From Margaritifera margaritifera (lineage: Eukaryota; Mollusca; Bivalvia; Unionida; Margaritiferidae): DNA of 64,000 bases. Under the pieces are notes generated by a model. The model worked only from the letters and a program-made list of their open reading frames with translations. It ran no database searches and was not told the origin of the DNA. The stretch spans positions 2,188,001 to 2,252,000 of the forward strand of contig JAQPZY010001432.1 in the NCBI GenBank assembly GCA_029931535.1, written 5' to 3'. The translations under genes and the position numbers were made by a program. Below are positions 42,383 through 56,112 of the stretch, in pieces (positions within the stretch are counted from its first letter, which is position 1; every line of letters begins with the position of its first letter).

Positions 42383-42447
42383 ATGGCTGCACAGACTTCA
42401 GCGGTGAAGTTTAGCGATATATACGAGTTAAAGGAGGAATTAGGAAA
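42383..42447 (+). CDS. CaMKII: CaMKII exon 1 (host gene)
   Basis: ATG at 42,383 opens a frame encoding MAAQTSAVKFSDIYELKEEL followed by GK, ending at a consensus splice donor AA|GTAAGT (42,448). CaMKII proteins of flies, worms and vertebrates start with a short variable tail, then '(R/K)F(S/T)D.Y....EELGK' and the glycine-rich loop GAFS, with an exon boundary at that lysine. Both residues and exon structure fit. It encodes the lead-in to the kinase domain of calcium/calmodulin-dependent kinase II. Alternatives are other CaMK-group kinases with an ELGKG loop, but the N-terminal spacing favours CaMKII. No exon 2 was found downstream. Confidence 0.75.
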
Positions 42448-43477
42448 GTAAGTATATTCAGTTAAGCCTGAGAAAGATGTATTAGTTACTTCGATCCAAC
42501 GATAAATAATACTTACACAAATCTGAGAGATTTTTGTTCGGATAATCGTTTTACGGTAAGGTACCTTGCAATCGACCCAGGTTGCCTCTCCTTTATCGGA
42601 TGAAGCGATGTGAAAGGAATATACTACAGTGATGTTTGCAGGTTGAAATGGAAAATATCTTTGCGCTTATCATCAGATATATCTAAATTATTATTTTTTT
42701 TTGTTTATATTACATGGACAATGATTTTTATTTATACAGATGAACTGCAGTCATCGCCATTGCATCAGGATTCTGGTGATCGTATGTATCGATCAGGCAA
42801 TAACACATTGGACTGATGTATTGCTGTAATGTATATGACTGCAATATTCAACCAGATGATACATGCCATAAAGGGAGCTAGGGCTCAGAGGTGTACAGAT
42901 TGGTTTAAATTGAGAATTATAGAAATGTTATCCATTGTAGTCGGGTGGATAGAATCACCTGAACATAGTTAATCACCGGAACGGACTTGGAATTCGTCAT
43001 GTGTGCAAGATGTTTGTACTCAATATTAACTTTTGTATTAGATGAAAATAGGGAAATAAATTTGGGGTATTGTTTGATATTTATGTTTTCTTCAGGGGAC
43101 AGATGTGTTACTTCTAATTTTTGACCATCTTATTAGATCACTTACAAAGAGTCTCTTTATGTTCAAGAAAGTGCTTACTTTTTTCAGTTAAGTTTTCATG
43201 TCTACAAACACATTTATTATCATTTTTTTAATTGATCTTTATTAAGTCTTTTCTTAATTTGTTTGTTATCAGCAGGTGTATATTTGGCTTGAAAAGTAAA
43301 AAATTTGTTATCCATTTAAAATGTTTGGTTTTTAAATTGACTGCATACCCTTTTTTGTTCAGATCTATGATTATATAGCCTAATGCAAATATTAATATTG
43401 AGTACAAACATCTGGCACATATTCCAAGTCCATTCCAGTAATTACCTCTGTTCTGGTGATTCTTTTCACTGATTAAA

Positions 43478-43722
43478 GTCAGCATTAGGGGTGAAACGAT
43501 ACACCTCTGCCACGTATCGATATGATTCTCGATTCACAGCCAACGATATGATACATTATCAATGCACATATCAACTTGATGGTCTTTTCATTTTTAGAAG
43601 GTCTGTCAATGGTAGGGTGGTGCCATTTTTTAAATGTTGACATATTGAGTGTATTTCCATTATGCAGATTATAAGCAAACATAGACTTATCATCTGTTCA
43701 TATACCATTCTCATCCTTGACA

Positions 43723-43753
<31 letters not shown>

Positions 43754-45026
43754 TACTTCCATACAGACTACCTGTTAGCTGTTAGTGATTTTAGTTCAAC
43801 CTTTTAGGCCATTTCAGGCTGCTTCATTCAATCAGATGCATGACTCATCCTGGTCACCACGCCCTTTGTTTTGCATTGAATTAATGTTTTTAAAACATCT
43901 TATTACCAATTTCATGTCTTCACTTAAGTTTTGAAGGCATTACTGTGTTATCTTCAAAAAGGAAGAAAATTCAGTTTCCTTGTGCAATGAAAATCTTATC
44001 TAGAACAAGTCAGAGTGTGGGAGCGGAGATGACTAAGAACCAAATCTTTCACATTTTACTTCCTAAAGATGCAAAACAACTGCTGGGGCCACAGGCACTT
44101 GTTTCTGTCAACAAAAAAGGAAATTATTGACAACACCCACTCACCTTCTACAAATTGACATAGTGGCTATAACTCGTGCGGTTTGAAATCTGCCCCCTTC
44201 CTGATTCTGTGCTAAAAAATTTTTTTATCCCATCGGCACGTTCGGTCGCTCATTACCTATAGCAATTTAAAAGGAGACATTCCAAACTTATTCCCATGTA
44301 CAATTTAAGTACTTTATAGATTATTTAATCGTCACTTTTGTGTGAAGTTTCTGTGTTGCTTTGTATCTATTTGGATAGAGTTTGGATGCCAATATTTCCT
44401 GTATGTAACGCAGTGAACACGCTACAATTAGTTATGATTAGTGGTTATTGTTTTACCCTGGACTTGAACAAACAATAACCACTAATCAGAATTGCATGTA
44501 ACATATTTCACTGCATGACAGACTGGAAGTGTAGCCTTCAATTTGATCGAAGTAAACAAGATGCGATGCAACAGAAATTTCGTGTGAAAGTGGTTATTAA
44601 ATTATCAGTAAAGTACTTAAATCATACATGGGGAACAAATCTGCAATGTCTTCTTTCTGTTGATATATGTTATCATTGGCTGAAGATTCAGACGGGATAA
44701 ACTAATTAGCATGGAATTGGGGCAGGGGAAGGAAGCAGATTTCGAAGCATGGGAGTTAGTCACCTTGTGTTAATTTGTAGAAGGCGAGTGGGTGTTGTCA
44801 TCTATTGTTTTTTTTTTTACTGACAGAAATGAGTGCATGTACTTGCTACGGCTGTCTCATATGAATTCTCAATTTAAAGAATGAAAAGGCAAATGACTAA
44901 TAATTATTCATGACTGCTGAAGATTAAAGTAACTTGTATAGTTTAAGTATCGTTTTCTATCGATATGGGTATCGATATAGAAAAAGTATAGATATATTGA
45001 TTAATCGTTTCACCCCTAGTCAGCAT
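43478..45026. mobile_element. Fold-back hAT element (1,533 bp) with 8-bp target duplications
   Basis: The element 43,486-45,018 starts TAGGGGTGAAACGAT and ends ATCGTTTCACCCCTA (15-bp perfect inverted ends), flanked by GTCAGCAT at 43,478-43,485 and 45,019-45,026. Inside, arms of about 330 bp (44,127-44,455 and 44,470-44,800) form a diverged inverted repeat centred near 44,461; the inner 18 bp GATTAGTGGTTATTGTTT are perfect. No transposase frame, so non-autonomous. Eight-base duplications and TAGGGGTG ends fit hAT. Confidence 0.9.
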
Positions 45027-45089
45027 CTGACCCATCATGACTCACACCCAACCTTAATATCGGAAAGTAATTAAGCCTATATTACAAAC

Positions 45090-45620
45090 ATACTGGTCAT
45101 GTAGGTGTGTTGTGCCGACTATTGTTGCTATATGTGTCATTTTGGAGAATTTGATTACAAATACCTTTAAATGGCAATTATTCAGTTTATTTTGCTTTCT
45201 CAGTGATCAATATTTCTTTGAGATCATTATATAACTGCCCCAGGAATACATGCAAAAAAACCAGTGTTATAGTATGAGGACATTTTTAGATGAGGCTAAC
45301 CAAGAGGTATGATCCAGTGTAAACCAGATTGAATGTCTTGCTGTGATGTGTCAATGAAAACGCTGCATTTTTGACTTTTTTTAATTATACCTGCACTGGT
45401 AATGTTTAGACCCAAAATACACTTTTCTTGACCCATTGTAGAACCCAACCCCCATTCTAGAAGTCCATTGCAATAAATAATTTTCATCTGGAAGTTTTGT
45501 GATGGCATCTAAGATGTAGATCACTCATCAATCAGGAATGAACAGACTTTGGATAAACTATATGGGTATTAAATTCTAGAACAACAATTAATATTTTAAT
45601 TAAGATCAATAAATGTGCCT
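45090..45620 (+). repeat. Dispersed repeat, copy 2 (partner at 26,040-26,580)
   Basis: Same order of blocks as copy 1, with substitutions and small gaps. Lies just right of the fold-back hAT element. Confidence 0.7.
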
Positions 45621-46283
45621 ACATGACCATTTTGACATTCACAGTCTAGCTCAGAATGATATAATCACTTTATACCTTACAAATTTAAAACGATACTTTC
45701 CTCTGTATGTGCAAAACTTGTGTAATTTGGAAAAATGTCATCAACAGTGAGTACATTGTTAAATCCATGCTAATTTTTGGAGATGGAGCACCCTAATGTA
45801 CATGAGGAAGTGTAGTGGCATGATGCAGACTCTTGGGCAGGTAAAAAAAAAAAGGCAAATATATATGGAAGATATCCACTGGTACAAGGGCTACAATTAA
45901 GATAAAGTGGAGACAAAACCTTGGTGATTCTCTGAATCTTAAAAATGTCCTGTAAGTAGCATCTTCATTGTGTTGTCTCTTTTTTTAGCATGCCAAACAT
46001 AATGCAGTCTAAGTAAAAGTTGTTTTTTTTCTTATTTGATTCATTTTTGGATGGTATTGGAGGTGCAAGCAAAGTAACATTAGAAAATTATGCAACTTAG
46101 ACCTTAATGCAATGAGACAAAAATAATTCTTAAAAATATAAATACAAAAGTAGAAAAGAAATTAATATATAAATAAGACAATTTGTTAATTTCAAAACCT
46201 GATTAAATTGATTAATTTTAACATTATGAAGAAAAAAAATCGGCCATTATTTAAAAATATTTTGTCAATATTTAATTTACTTT

Positions 46284-46476
46284 TTGGGAGCCATGGTGGC
46301 TCAGTTGGTAGAACTTCAGACTCGTAATCCAAGGGTTGTGGGTTTGATACCTGCCCAGGCCAGCCTTGATCCGCTGCCTTGGTGTGTCCTTATGAAAAGC
46401 ACTTAGCTCCCATTTCCTCAGCATGATATAGTCAATAATGTGTTAAAAGTGCTCTGAAAAAACCCCAACAAATGAA
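46284..46476 (+). repeat. tRNA-derived SINE
   Basis: A box TGGCTCAGTTGG (46,297-46,308) and B box GGTTTGATACC (46,341-46,351), 33 bp apart, start a unit that continues CTTATGAAAAGCACTTAGCT and ends GAAAAAACCCCAACAAATGA. The pol III promoter layout and tail identify it as a SINE rather than a tRNA gene. Confidence 0.85.
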
Positions 46477-48039
46477 CTCGACAGTTTTTCTTTGTGGATA
46501 TTTATTTAAATTTGTTACTTAGTAATATGAATCTAATAAGGTCACTTTTTTTACCTACCTGTGCATAAAAATCGGCATGACACTGCCAAAATAGCATGAA
46601 TTTAACACTGTATTCACCATTGACAACAAAAATTTCCAAATTACAGAAGTTTGCACAGACAGTGGAAGGTATGACTTGAAATTTTTATGTATGAAGGGTT
46701 TCAATAGTTTTTAGCTAGATCCTAATTATACACATATCGGCCACAAAAAAAACCCCCAACCATTCTGCGTTTTTAAAATTTAAAACTGGGGGTCATAACA
46801 GAAGATGTAGTCTTCCTTTGATTTGAATATGTAGTCATCTTTAAAGAAAACAGCAAACAAAGGTATTTTATCTTAACAAAAGATGAACTGAACAATTAAA
46901 ATTAGATCTGCAAGATCCAACTCAATGTTATACAGTCTGAATCATGGTATATGTGGGTGGAACACTTATCCTGTTTGACCACAGGTATTCACAATTTGAT
47001 AGTAGAAGTAGGGTATGGGGAATGTCATTATAATATATATTTCAGTGCAAACAAATGTTCCTACTCATCCATGATATTAGTAGTGTCAGTTTAGAGGGTG
47101 TAGGAGTTGCATTCATATGGCAAAAAAAGAACCGTCCTGATTTATCTGGTGAAATCAAAAGGTAATTTCTATTGATATTTTAACTAGAGCTACATGTACA
47201 TCCATTGTGTGCCAGATCAAATTGCCAACCCTTTATGACATCCTGTACCACCCTCCTTGTACCATGTTCCAGGGGTCATTACCTGACACTTGTTACATAT
47301 ATTATGTATCCTTTTGCTAAGATTACATGTGTACAATTTAGTCACTTGAACTGCAATTTTTGTATATTAGACCTTTGATCCTCTCTCACGGATTTGATGG
47401 GAGGGGCCCAAAAACTGTACATCTCATGCAATTGGTTATGATATGGGCAGCTGATGTAACTAGCTTAGTGAATTTGCATTCACCAGTTTAGAAGGAGATA
47501 TAATTACAGACAGATGGATGGATGGATACATAGATGCACAGTCTGACAGACAGAGGGCATCACATATCCCTTGTCTAAAGCATGCGGAACATTCAAGATA
47601 TTATGTAGCTTTTGTGTATAATGCTTTGATGCCGTCATGAAGCAGACCACAAATAAAATATAATTGATTATAAAAGATGTTACAGATCTTTACTGTAATC
47701 TGAGATTAAAATGAACTGAAGAGAGTTGATCATCTTGTCAGGATATTCATATAGTGAGATAAAGATGCTGGTATTTCCTTTCTGGTAGCAAATTGTTGTC
47801 ATCAGCACTTTAAGGATGACAGCTTATGAAATGTGGCATATTTAACCAACTTAATAGTAGAAGGAAGGAGGAAGTTGCACATGCCTACTTTAGGTCTTGC
47901 TTCAAGAGGGTTTTAAAATATACATTGTTAGTTCTCTTATTTTATAAATCTCCAAATATGGTAAAATTTAGAACTTGGGAGTCTGTGCTTCCAAACACTT
48001 AGACCCATTGTGATAGCATACCTGTTTCATTATTCCCGT

Positions 48040-48230
48040 ACCATGGCAAGAAGGTCAAGGTCACTGTGACTGAAAGAAGAAAAATGGTTTCTGCACAATA
48101 ACATTAGTTCTACATCACAAACCTGGACTTTGTGTATGGCTTTTACATGTGGCAAGGAAAAAGTCTATAGATTTTGGGGTCCAAAGGTCAAGGCCACTGT
48201 GACTGAAAGTAGAAAATTGGGTTTCTCAAC
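48040..48230. repeat. Two diverged copies of an AAGGTCAAGG-CACTGTGAC unit
   Basis: AAGGTCAAGGTCACTGTGAC at about 48,050 and AAGGTCAAGGCCACTGTGAC at about 48,186, each followed by TGAAAG(A/T)AGAAAA. Period about 135 bp, low overall conservation. Confidence 0.6.
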
Positions 48231-51200
48231 AAAATTGCAAGTTACCTACATAGAGGACCATTAAACACAGGCAGGTATATAATATGCTGTTCACAGTAGT
48301 CTTGTTGCATCCAATAGACATACAGCTCTACCTGAAATTGTGAGGGGATTCATCTTGATGAGTACTACACTCGTCATAAAAGTAGGTCACTGTGACCCAT
48401 ATTTCACACTTAACTGACATTGGTTACATTTTGTGTTTTTAACTGTTCATGCTAGAATCATTAAACAAGATGATATCTTACATGTCTATTAATATCACAC
48501 CTGTACAAAATAGGTCACTGACCTACATTTCACATTTTACTGGCTTGTGGTAGGTTAAGTTTTTGCATTTAGCTCATGCCCACATATTTTTTTGCATGCT
48601 GTGTACATACTACAGTGATGCCAACCATTCCAGATTTTGTGGTATTGTGATGAATTTTTATTGAGAATTCTGCTGTCTGAATTACTGTAGAGCGGAGTCA
48701 GGTCTCCTCTGACCATTGGGGCAATCCGGACACTTTCTAACTTAACCATTGTACGTTTTGGTTGATATGCAAATACTTCCCGTCATGCATTTTAAATATA
48801 AGTGTAGACTTCCTCATTCCAACTATGGATCGTCTGCTTTAGAATGGGGGAAAATTCACTGTGCTATCTCCACAGTTATTGGATAACTCAGTAGATTTGT
48901 ATGTTATTACTCGTGTGCTTATATGTAGTGAGTAAATATTTAACCAACCATCTCAAAGCATTTGACTATTATACCCACTAATGACATCATGTGATGTGTT
49001 CATATGGCATCAGCTAATGGCATGTATTAAAACAAGCACTTTTTGTGTGAATTTTTACACTACAAGAAATTCACACAATCGTCTCTTCTTGGATATTAAC
49101 TTGGAAATAGAATGCAAAGCTATCAGAAGCACATGATATGACCTGAACAACAATTTAAGATTTTTCTGTAAGGAATCAGATGTTAGTAATGTTATGCATT
49201 TATGCATTGCCTAATTAACTCTCCATTTTGGGGCAGGATTTTGTGAAAGTAAATGATATACACAAACACATGGTTTTAATCCCCACGACAACAAATAAAA
49301 TAAAAATTGTACAGAACATCTTAATAACGGAACAGATGTAACTAACTCTACTGATTATTACATTGTTTTAATGTCATTTATGTTCTCAATTTTAAAGAAA
49401 TACTACAAATGCCCGATGTTACCCGACATCATGTTTGGTTTCACATGAAACCGCCCGATCAGACACACCTACAGGATAAATCCAAGGGGGTGAAAAATCG
49501 TGTGATCAATGTTGATAAACATTTGATACACTTCCGATCATAAGTGGAACCTCCCAACATCTGCTTCAAAAATTGTCACTACTCATGTACCTCAAGTACA
49601 TGTATATACAGATAAAATGTGTAAATGGCTTAGATGTCCGAATATACCACAGACCCTGCTCTGTATTGATGAAATTCCAGAACATAACATTTTTAAGGGA
49701 TACAATTTTGGACATGAATTTTCTGTGTGGACACATGTAGGGTGAACAGTGTTTTAGTACCAACTTGATTGATTGGTACATAGAATATGGTTTCTGAATA
49801 TAAAAAAACCCCAAGAAAAACCAGTGGTTATACTGTAAATATGTGTAAATGGTGGTAGAGTTCAAGAGAAAAGAAAGATGCAGATAATTCATGAGGAAAA
49901 CTAATGTTTATGGTTATTGTTTTGTACAAAAATGTTGAAAGAATTCAAGGTACTCGAATTGGGGGATGCAGTGATCTCCCCATAAATTTTTGATTGTGTC
50001 AGGGTAAGCACACGTTAGCATCATGAAATTTTTAAAAAATGAGCGTTATCATCATAAAAGAGAAACAATTTATATCAATGATATGTAAGAGAAGTACATA
50101 TATTTACATAGTATTTTTTAGTTCCCTAAGTTATAACATGATTTAATTTCAAACTCTTTTGTCTTTGAATTTAAATAAATGATATCCTTTGTTTCTTCAC
50201 TTCCCATATATTTTGATTGCCACATTAAAATTAAAGTCTTTTGGGCAAAGTCCTTCTGTACTAATTGTCATAAGGTAATTCAGCAACCTCTGTGTTAACC
50301 TGTTCCTTGAACACACTCCTGATTCTATTCACCACAGAGAATGACCTTTCACAGTCTGTACAAAATGGAACATATAAATTTATTAATGGATGTACAAAAA
50401 AAATACAAAACTACCTGAATCCTGAGTTAATTACCAGGGGCAAATTCTTCAGGAGTCAAGACAGTGATGTGTTGTCAAATAATCATGACAGTATAACTAA
50501 GATAATACATATTCCTTTCCATTAGGAACAATAGATTAATGTATTTGTCATTCTTTAATTTCATTTATTCATTTAATATATTTCAAATATAAATTAAGGA
50601 ATAATTCAACGCTTTTTATTTACACGTTTTCAAAACAGGTAAAATTGGAAGATACAAATTGCTCCTTTTCTTACTTGCATAGAGAGATAAAAGAAATGAG
50701 AAATTAAGTTAAAATCTACTGATGAAAATATTTTACTATGTAAATATAAGATGGATAAAATGTAACTTTCATTCCTTGTCACATTTTCTAGAAAATAATA
50801 AGAACGACAACAATCACAGCTACAACTACTGCTACTACTATGAAAACAAAAATATTATATTCTAATAGTACCCAAGGAATTGCTCCCCCCCCCCCCCCAA
50901 TCTCACCTCTTGATACTTCAGGAGATCTGAACCAAACTTAGCAAAATGGAAACTTATCATATGATCCAGCAAATTCCACCCAAGGATATGAAGTCTTCCA
51001 TCCATTCAGTGTTGAACCTTGCCCTTCATTTCTTAAGCTCGCTCTTTGGGAGAAATCACGCTATCAGAATTGGAATCACCATTTTTGAAGGTGGTATGTC
51101 CATTTTTCACAAGAATTTGCTTAAATTAAAACGTAATATGTGTAACTTTTTTAGCTGGTAGTGGAAATGACTGAAATATACATGTATATATATATCACGC

Positions 51201-52193
51201 TACCAGCAGACTCCATCATAACTGACTGATCATGTGACTATGTCACTAAAGATGAACCCCACATCAAAGGTCACACACTGGCAGTCAGGTCAGCCAGGTA
51301 CAAAAGATAACCACTAAGTGAATGAGTAACTTTAATGGATTATCTTAATTAAATGCCCAAGACAAGGTAAGAACAGGTGCCATTTGAGTAATTGGGCTTT
51401 GAATTAGGTGACAGGATGTTTATGTCACAGATTAATTTGATAAGGATAGTGGAAAACATACAAGCATAGCGGCACAAGCGGATAGCGTAGTAGCGGTTTC
51501 TAGAGCATAGCAGGCTGAAATGATAGTGTAGCGGGATTGCTACAATAAAAGGCCCTGGGGAGATCACTGTAATGGATACAACATTTATTCACACTAGACT
51601 GGACTGTAATTGTTACTGACTGCATACAGGTATGTGAACGCTCCAAGGAAACTGCAGTATGATTAGATGGAAGTTTGATACTGTTAATGAATGTGTTAGG
51701 CCTTTTAAAAATATGTGTGTATCCAGTTTCATACTAAAAAGTTGGATCGTTAGAATACATTAAAAAAAATTAAAATTTTCTCCCCTCCATTTACCAAAGG
51801 TGAACCAAGATAGCATGACCTGATTTTATTCTTTTGAGAAAAGACCTTGTAAATTCGAAGCTCACCAAGATTAGTAAACAGCCTGCAGTAGTAGCCATTA
51901 TTTAACCATGCTTCCAGTCAATGCCCAATAGGCATTATAAAATATTGGGAGAAATAGTGTCTTAATGAGTGTGATGTCTACAGGGCTAGATGGGAGGGGA
52001 AATGCTTGTGAGAGCCCCCCCCCCATAGATGAATGCGAAGCAACTGGAACATTTCCTAGAGTGTGTTTTCTTTACAGTTAGATGGTTAAAATTATGCCCT
52101 AGATAACATTTAAAATGTATGAGCTACTGTGATGGATTCATCCCCTGGGGCCCCATCATTGGTTCCATTCCCCAGGCCCTTCGCATACTTTTT

Positions 52194-52213
52194 TGCGCCC
52201 CCCCCCCCCCCCA
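52194..52213. repeat. Poly-C tract (similar ones at 50,886 and 52,014)
   Basis: A C-run of about 18. Three C-runs longer than 10 lie within 1.4 kb. Confidence 0.8.
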
Positions 52214-53472
52214 TGATATTTATGAATTTGCCCCTGGTCTAATACAAACCAAACCAAATTATGTTCAGACTGGTCACAACATGCAGGAAATTCATAAATC
52301 CTCTTTCTTTTTTCTTGTTTTATGGTCAGAAATGTTAATTGAGTCAACAGGCAAAAATTAGGGTTTTCCATTAAACTGGAAGTAAAGCTGTTTTTCTGTT
52401 TGACCACATCCATTCTGGACAGGCTGCCTAGATTTTACAAAAATTGATGTTTGCATTTCTGATCAGCATTCTCATGGGTTGACATTGCTGTTACTGTACT
52501 ATTTAGACCATGAAACTTGGTGAGCGGAGGCATCATGATAATCACTACTCCCTCATTGCAAAAGTAGGTCATTAAGACCCATATCATTGACTTGGGTTTA
52601 ATTTTGTATTTGATATTCATTTCTTAGGAACTGTTCATGTTAGAATCACGAAATTGCCAAGAGCTCTGACATACATGTAGCTCTCAATATTGGGAGTCCC
52701 TGCATCCAAGGCATCCAGTTTCTGGTCCTGGACTAACGTTGTTGATACATGTATTAACAGTGTGTACTGGACCCTCAGTGTTTGGAGAAATGTTGCCCTT
52801 CACTTCCATTCTCAAAATTCTACAGAGAGCTACATGTATGAATTCAACCTAGTACCATGACATCTATTTCTAAACGACAAAATATGAGTCACTTAGGTGA
52901 CTTTATAGACGAGTTTCACTGTATTTGACCAACTTGTTGCTTGCTATAATCATTCACATAACTTGCAATACATTCCATTTGCATACTGGTAACTTATAAC
53001 AGATTGTATTTTTCTTTGTCCTTAAAAATAATGACAGGTGTGGGTGGATATTGATTTGGAGTGTTTTATCTGTTAGATACCATACCATATGTACAGTTGT
53101 ACAGTTTCACAAATAGCTGGGTGAACCTTGTGTACCCGGTTCTTTTCTTACACAATGTCTGGACTATTTCATAAACAATAAATTAAACTGAATTACCTTG
53201 ACCCGTGTTTGTGCAAGCTATTTTAATAAGTTCATTGTAAAATAAAATGACATTTATCCCAATAATTTTTGTTTGGATAACTGGTAAATGTATACAGGTA
53301 AAGTTGCGTCTTCAGATGACCCTTCTTTGGTCAGTATGATCGAAAAGTCTGGAGAACGGGTGCCTAACATAATGTTTTACTGTTGTTTGGTTTGATTTAA
53401 TAGGTAAAGAGGTTAATTAACCCATTAATGTTGCTTGCAGTGTTAAAATAGTAATGGCCTTTACATTATAGT

Positions 53473-53640
53473 CTTATCAGATGCAGTGTCACAGACTCAG
53501 TGGGTTGGTGGTTTGAACTCTGCCTAAACCAGCCTGGGTTGGCTGTTGTGATGTGTCTATGGGCAATGCACTGTACTCTATTTCCTTGGCTCTGAATAGT
53601 GTTTCATGTGCTTATGTGCTGCTAAACACTAATCCGCCAA
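53473..53640 (+). repeat. Diverged tRNA-derived SINE
   Basis: B-box-like GGTTTGAACTC at 53,509, then CCAGCCTGGGTTGGCTG, GGCAATGCACTGTACTCTAT and TTCCTTGG blocks comparable to those of the SINE at 46,284 (AAAGCACTTAGCTCCCATTT). Older copy. Confidence 0.6.
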
Positions 53641-54360
53641 CCTACATTTTAGTCTTGTTAATCCATCCATTGTATGATTAAATGTAGCTTTAGTACCACA
53701 TGATGAGTGGCATTCATTTAATAGAATTCTTTTAGAGTCAAGTCATTTTTTTTCTCGTGTTCACTGTACTTGTACAGGGTTGATTAAAAAATTGTCATCT
53801 ACTTGTCCAGGACAAGTTGTTTCAGAAAATTCACTTGTCCCACATACCTTTGCACTTGTTGCCAAATTTCAGTCTCTTGCCTAGATTCAACTAGATGTAT
53901 ACACTTTAATCCATATAAAAAAAGAAAAGAAATAATGTGCAACATATTTATTTCTTCAGAGGGTTAAATTTTTCAGTTTTCCATTGTCAAGGTATCTTAT
54001 ATACACTGTTTGTTGCTCTGATATGATAGCATCAGTACTTCCATAGGCAAGAATGAAAAGGAATTTACTGGAATTCAGACTTTCCCTAACTTCTTCTCAA
54101 GACTTACTCAATCGACAGAATAAAATCTCTTGCCCTGAGTCTGTTCTTATAACCTACGCCAAATTCAACATCGTTCTTCTCCTGGAGCACACACAGCATT
54201 TGCATATCAGAAAATGGTTTTCCTTATTTGGCTAGGGTGTATGCTGTGTTAAAGACAGCTCTCATTTTATTTAAAAATTTTCCATTTCATTCTCATTTGG
54301 TTTTAAAATGGCCTTTCCTAGTGGAGTGTCTGCAACTCAAACTTAGGATTTTCTGCACTT

Positions 54361-54675
54361 GCTGGCTAGTGTCATGCATATACTGTGCTCACTAGTGTCG
54401 TGCATATAATGTGCTCACTAGTGTCAAGCATATACTGTGCTCACTAGTGTCAAGCATATACTGTGCTCACTAGTGTCAAGCATATACTGTGCTGGCTAGT
54501 GTCATGCATATACTGTGCTGGCTAATGTCAGGCATATACTGTGCTGGCTTGTGTCATGCATATACTGTGCTGGCTAGTGTCATGCATATACTGTGCTGGC
54601 TAATGTCATGCATATACTGTGCTGGCTAGTGTCATGCATATACTGTGCTGGCTAATGTCAAGCATATACTGTGCT
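54361..54675. repeat. 26-bp tandem repeat, about 12 copies
   Basis: Unit GCTGGCTAGTGTCATGCATA followed by TACTGT. Sub-variants with CTCACTAG in the left third and GCTGGCTA in the rest show local homogenisation. Confidence 0.96.
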
Positions 54676-55595
54676 GCATTGGCATTATGAGGTTCAAAAC
54701 TGTCATGATATTTGCTTAATTAAATCCTGAATTTGTCAGTTCCATTGACAAATACACTGGTTGAATTTTCAGCTTGTGCTAGGATATTGTTTGCAATAAT
54801 TGCAAAACCTCTTTCCTTCAGAGTCAATGAATTCAAGCCATGGATAATTATCAACCTGATGTGGCTAAAAATTATTCTGTCTCTTAGTTGTGTCATATTT
54901 GATATCATTTGCTGCCACAGAGTCTGGCTTATGTCTCTTTGGAGACTCAAACTCGGTGATAGCCTTGCATTTTATTCCTCCACTTTCACATGAATTTTTC
55001 AGCTCTAAATCTTCCTTACAACCTTTCTTGTGAAAATAATTTAGTAAACTCATTTTATCCAAATAGAAATGATCATCTCATTTGACAATTACTTCTAAAG
55101 TGATCATAAGCTACATTTTGTTGTTGAAATGTAAACACAGACTGCTCCGTAATTAGCATAATTGTTTTGCTTCAAATGCAATATCACAGGTGGAAGTTGA
55201 TCCACTGTATAATCAATGAAAAAATATGAAAGAATCATTTTTGTGATTTAATCAGTTCATAAAGGAAACCAACACCTATGTTGGTAAAGTGCCTTTCATT
55301 AATAAAACTTATTCAGCTCCAGCACTGTTATCAGTAGAACTGCTGCTATGCCCCAGCTGCACTAAGCTGTGTCTAGCTGCTTGTGCCCCAGAGAGTTTGT
55401 ACCTATTTAGAAAATTTTGTAAACATCATGCACATGTATTCATTCTTACCTTAATTTCCCTTCTTATACCCAATAAAAATCCATGAAATTTTCACCAATT
55501 GTTCCAAATAAATTTGTCTACACAGTCATGTATTTTTTAAGCTATTTGTCCACTTAAATCATCGATTTGGACAGACCGAAGATGATCGTTCCAGT

Positions 55596-55803
55596 TTACA
55601 GATCCGCAAGAACTGTATCATCGTCGCCATCAGCATCCTCTTCTTCTGACGATTGAATCTCAGAAACTTCTATGTACGAGTCTAAAGCTCGTAAAATATC
55701 AAACTGCCGAACATCTTTCCTCTGCTTGCTCAATATTTTTGAGATCAAACCCGAATAATTCCTCGTTTTCGCTCTCACCAAATATCACTCTTAAGTCCGC
55801 CAT
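55596..55803 (-). pseudogene. Unrecognised acidic ORF, frameshifted
   Basis: On the minus strand ATG 55,803 starts MADLRVIFGESENEELFGFD, which ends early. A second frame (55,781-55,596) reads ILRALDSYIEVSEIQSSEEE followed by an acidic DADGDDD tail. Together they look like the N-terminus of a transposase or a small gene, but I do not recognise the family. Confidence 0.3.
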
Positions 55804-55992
55804 TGTTTACAATTTTTCATGAATGAAACACGTGTAGTAAAACTGCTCTCAACTAGTAACCTTGGCTTATGAATAATTCAAATTTACACAAACAAAAGTA
55901 AAATCATTTCTGATTGGTTTAATATCGTTAGATTCTTGGATAAACCCCAATTGTAACCAATCAGAGATGTTGTTACTAACACACATTCACCA

Positions 55993-56112
55993 CGACTGTA
56001 GACGGGATTGGCCATTGAATGCAGTAAACAAACCATGACTACAGGCGGGATCGGCCATTGAAAGCAGAAAACGGATCACGCCTATAGGTGGGATCGGGGC
56101 CGAATGAGTTAA
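55993..56112. repeat. About 43-bp tandem repeat, nearly three copies
   Basis: Unit with GACTGTAGACGGGATTGGCC and ATTGAATGCAGTAAACAA. The third copy ends in GCCGAATGAG. Confidence 0.85.

Noticed and set aside
46284..46360. Functional tRNA gene
   Set aside because: A and B boxes are present but no cloverleaf closes, and the unit continues into a non-tRNA body and LINE-like tail. It is a SINE.
53780..55560. A hAT element starting CAGGGTTGATTAAAAAATT
   Set aside because: Left end looks hAT-like with CTTGTCC subterminal motifs, but no matching right end or target duplication was found.
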